A stretch of DNA of 6,083 nt from Acetobacteraceae bacterium (GTDB taxonomy: Bacteria; Pseudomonadota; Alphaproteobacteria; Acetobacterales; Acetobacteraceae). The DNA lies in the NCBI GenBank assembly GCA_003164305.1, contig PLSZ01000071.1:6624-12706 (forward strand), written 5' to 3'. Of this stretch, positions 5,734-6,083 are shown one piece after another. Position 1 is the stretch's first letter. Each line of letters starts with the position of its first letter. Below the pieces are notes generated by a model. That model searched no databases, had not been told where the DNA came from, and was given only the letters and a program-made list of their open reading frames with translations. A program made the translations under genes and the position numbers.

Positions 5734-6083
5734 TTAAGACAGGCGCAGTGCCTTCAGCAATGGTGCGATCGTCGGCATGGTGTCGAGCCGCCACACCGCC
5801 GCGATCACGGCGTCGATCGATCCCGGGAAGCCACCGTGCGAGGCGAGGTCTCGCACTTTCGCCTCGATCTCCGCGTCGGTCAGCGGCAGTTCGGTGCTGC
5901 CTTTGGCGTGCGCCACCGTCGCGGACAACGCGCGGCCATCGATCGTGCGCACCGTCGCGGTCGCGGCGCCGCGGGGGCTGGCCGGATCAAGCATGGCTCT
6001 GGTCCGGGCGCGCAAAGCGACGACAGCGGGATCGTGCACCGTCGCGCCTCGAATTCTTTCAGGCCGGCCGCGCCGAACAGGAA
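5734..6083 (-). CDS. MmgE/PrpD family protein, C-terminal fragment (5' end outside window)
   Basis: The reading frame is open through the right edge. The codons before the GTG at 6039 read on without a stop (about ...PERIRGAT, then VHDPAVVALR), so that GTG is an internal codon. About 116 residues are visible. The pattern fits the C-terminal domain of the MmgE/PrpD family: a 'DPAVVALRAR' start, a two-strand unit with VRTIDGRAL, then a G-x-x-x-x-PLTDAEIEAK stretch and a short leucine-rich tail. Members include 2-methylcitrate dehydratase, cis-aconitate decarboxylase and epimerases of imino acids. The substrate cannot be told from the C-terminus alone, since the active-site residues lie mainly upstream. 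The usual Phe after the EAK of this motif is Val here. The dap gene follows after 39 bases in the same reading frame, so the two are probably co-transcribed. Confidence 0.72.
   Translation of the reverse strand, partial: PVRRGRPERIRGATVHDPAVVALRARTRAMLDPASPRGAATATVRTIDGRALSATVAHAKGSTELPLTDAEIEAKVRDLASHGGFPGSIDAVIAAVWRLDTMPTIAPLLKALRLS

Noticed and set aside
6037..6039. GTG as the start of the MmgE/PrpD gene
   Set aside because: The frame stays open to the window edge and the family is about 450 residues long, so this codon is internal.
1..6083. Mobile element, toxin-antitoxin, defence system or CRISPR array
   Set aside because: No transposase, integrase, repeat array, terminal repeats or defence-type domains are visible, and composition is even throughout.

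Overview
The window is GC-rich, gene-dense bacterial DNA with the codon usage of an alphaproteobacterium. The best family-level clue is a D-aminopeptidase that, compared from memory, resembles the Ochrobactrum (Brucella) anthropi enzyme over its whole length. A Rhodospirillales/Acetobacteraceae-like genome is my guess; nothing here fixes the genus. There is no sign of an insertion sequence, phage, CRISPR array, tRNA or rRNA, and base composition looks even across the window.

Layout, left to right. (1) The 3' part of a PAPS-dependent sulfotransferase gene (+, open at the left edge). It is followed after 14 bases by a complete short-chain dehydrogenase/reductase gene (+, 826-1725). The two look co-transcribed and end at a strong GC-rich hairpin followed by four T residues (1736-1778). 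(2) A 145-base gap that serves as a structured leader for an ABC-F ATPase gene (+, 1871-3505, YheS-like but lacking the usual C-terminal extension). After 49 bases comes an unrecognised 193-residue protein gene (+, 3555-4136) with a good ribosome binding site. (3) A convergent junction of only 13 bases, covered by a small hairpin. (4) A minus-strand pair: the 3' end of an MmgE/PrpD-family gene (open at the right edge), then a complete D-aminopeptidase gene (dap, 4150-5694).

How the genes relate. The ABC-F protein should act on the ribosome and the DAP protein on peptides with an N-terminal D-residue. The SDR should oxidise or reduce a hydroxyl/keto group, possibly on an acyl-CoA or steroid-like substrate. 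The MmgE/PrpD enzyme should work on a small carboxylic acid. These do not form one obvious pathway; I read the window as three neighbouring ordinary transcription units rather than a new system.

The points most worth a second look are the ABC-F leader (a 12-codon ORF, a dyad and a start-proximal hairpin, with no Shine-Dalgarno sequence), the truncated ABC-F C-terminus, the Asn-to-Ser change at a known specificity position of the D-aminopeptidase, and the unknown protein downstream of the ABC-F gene.
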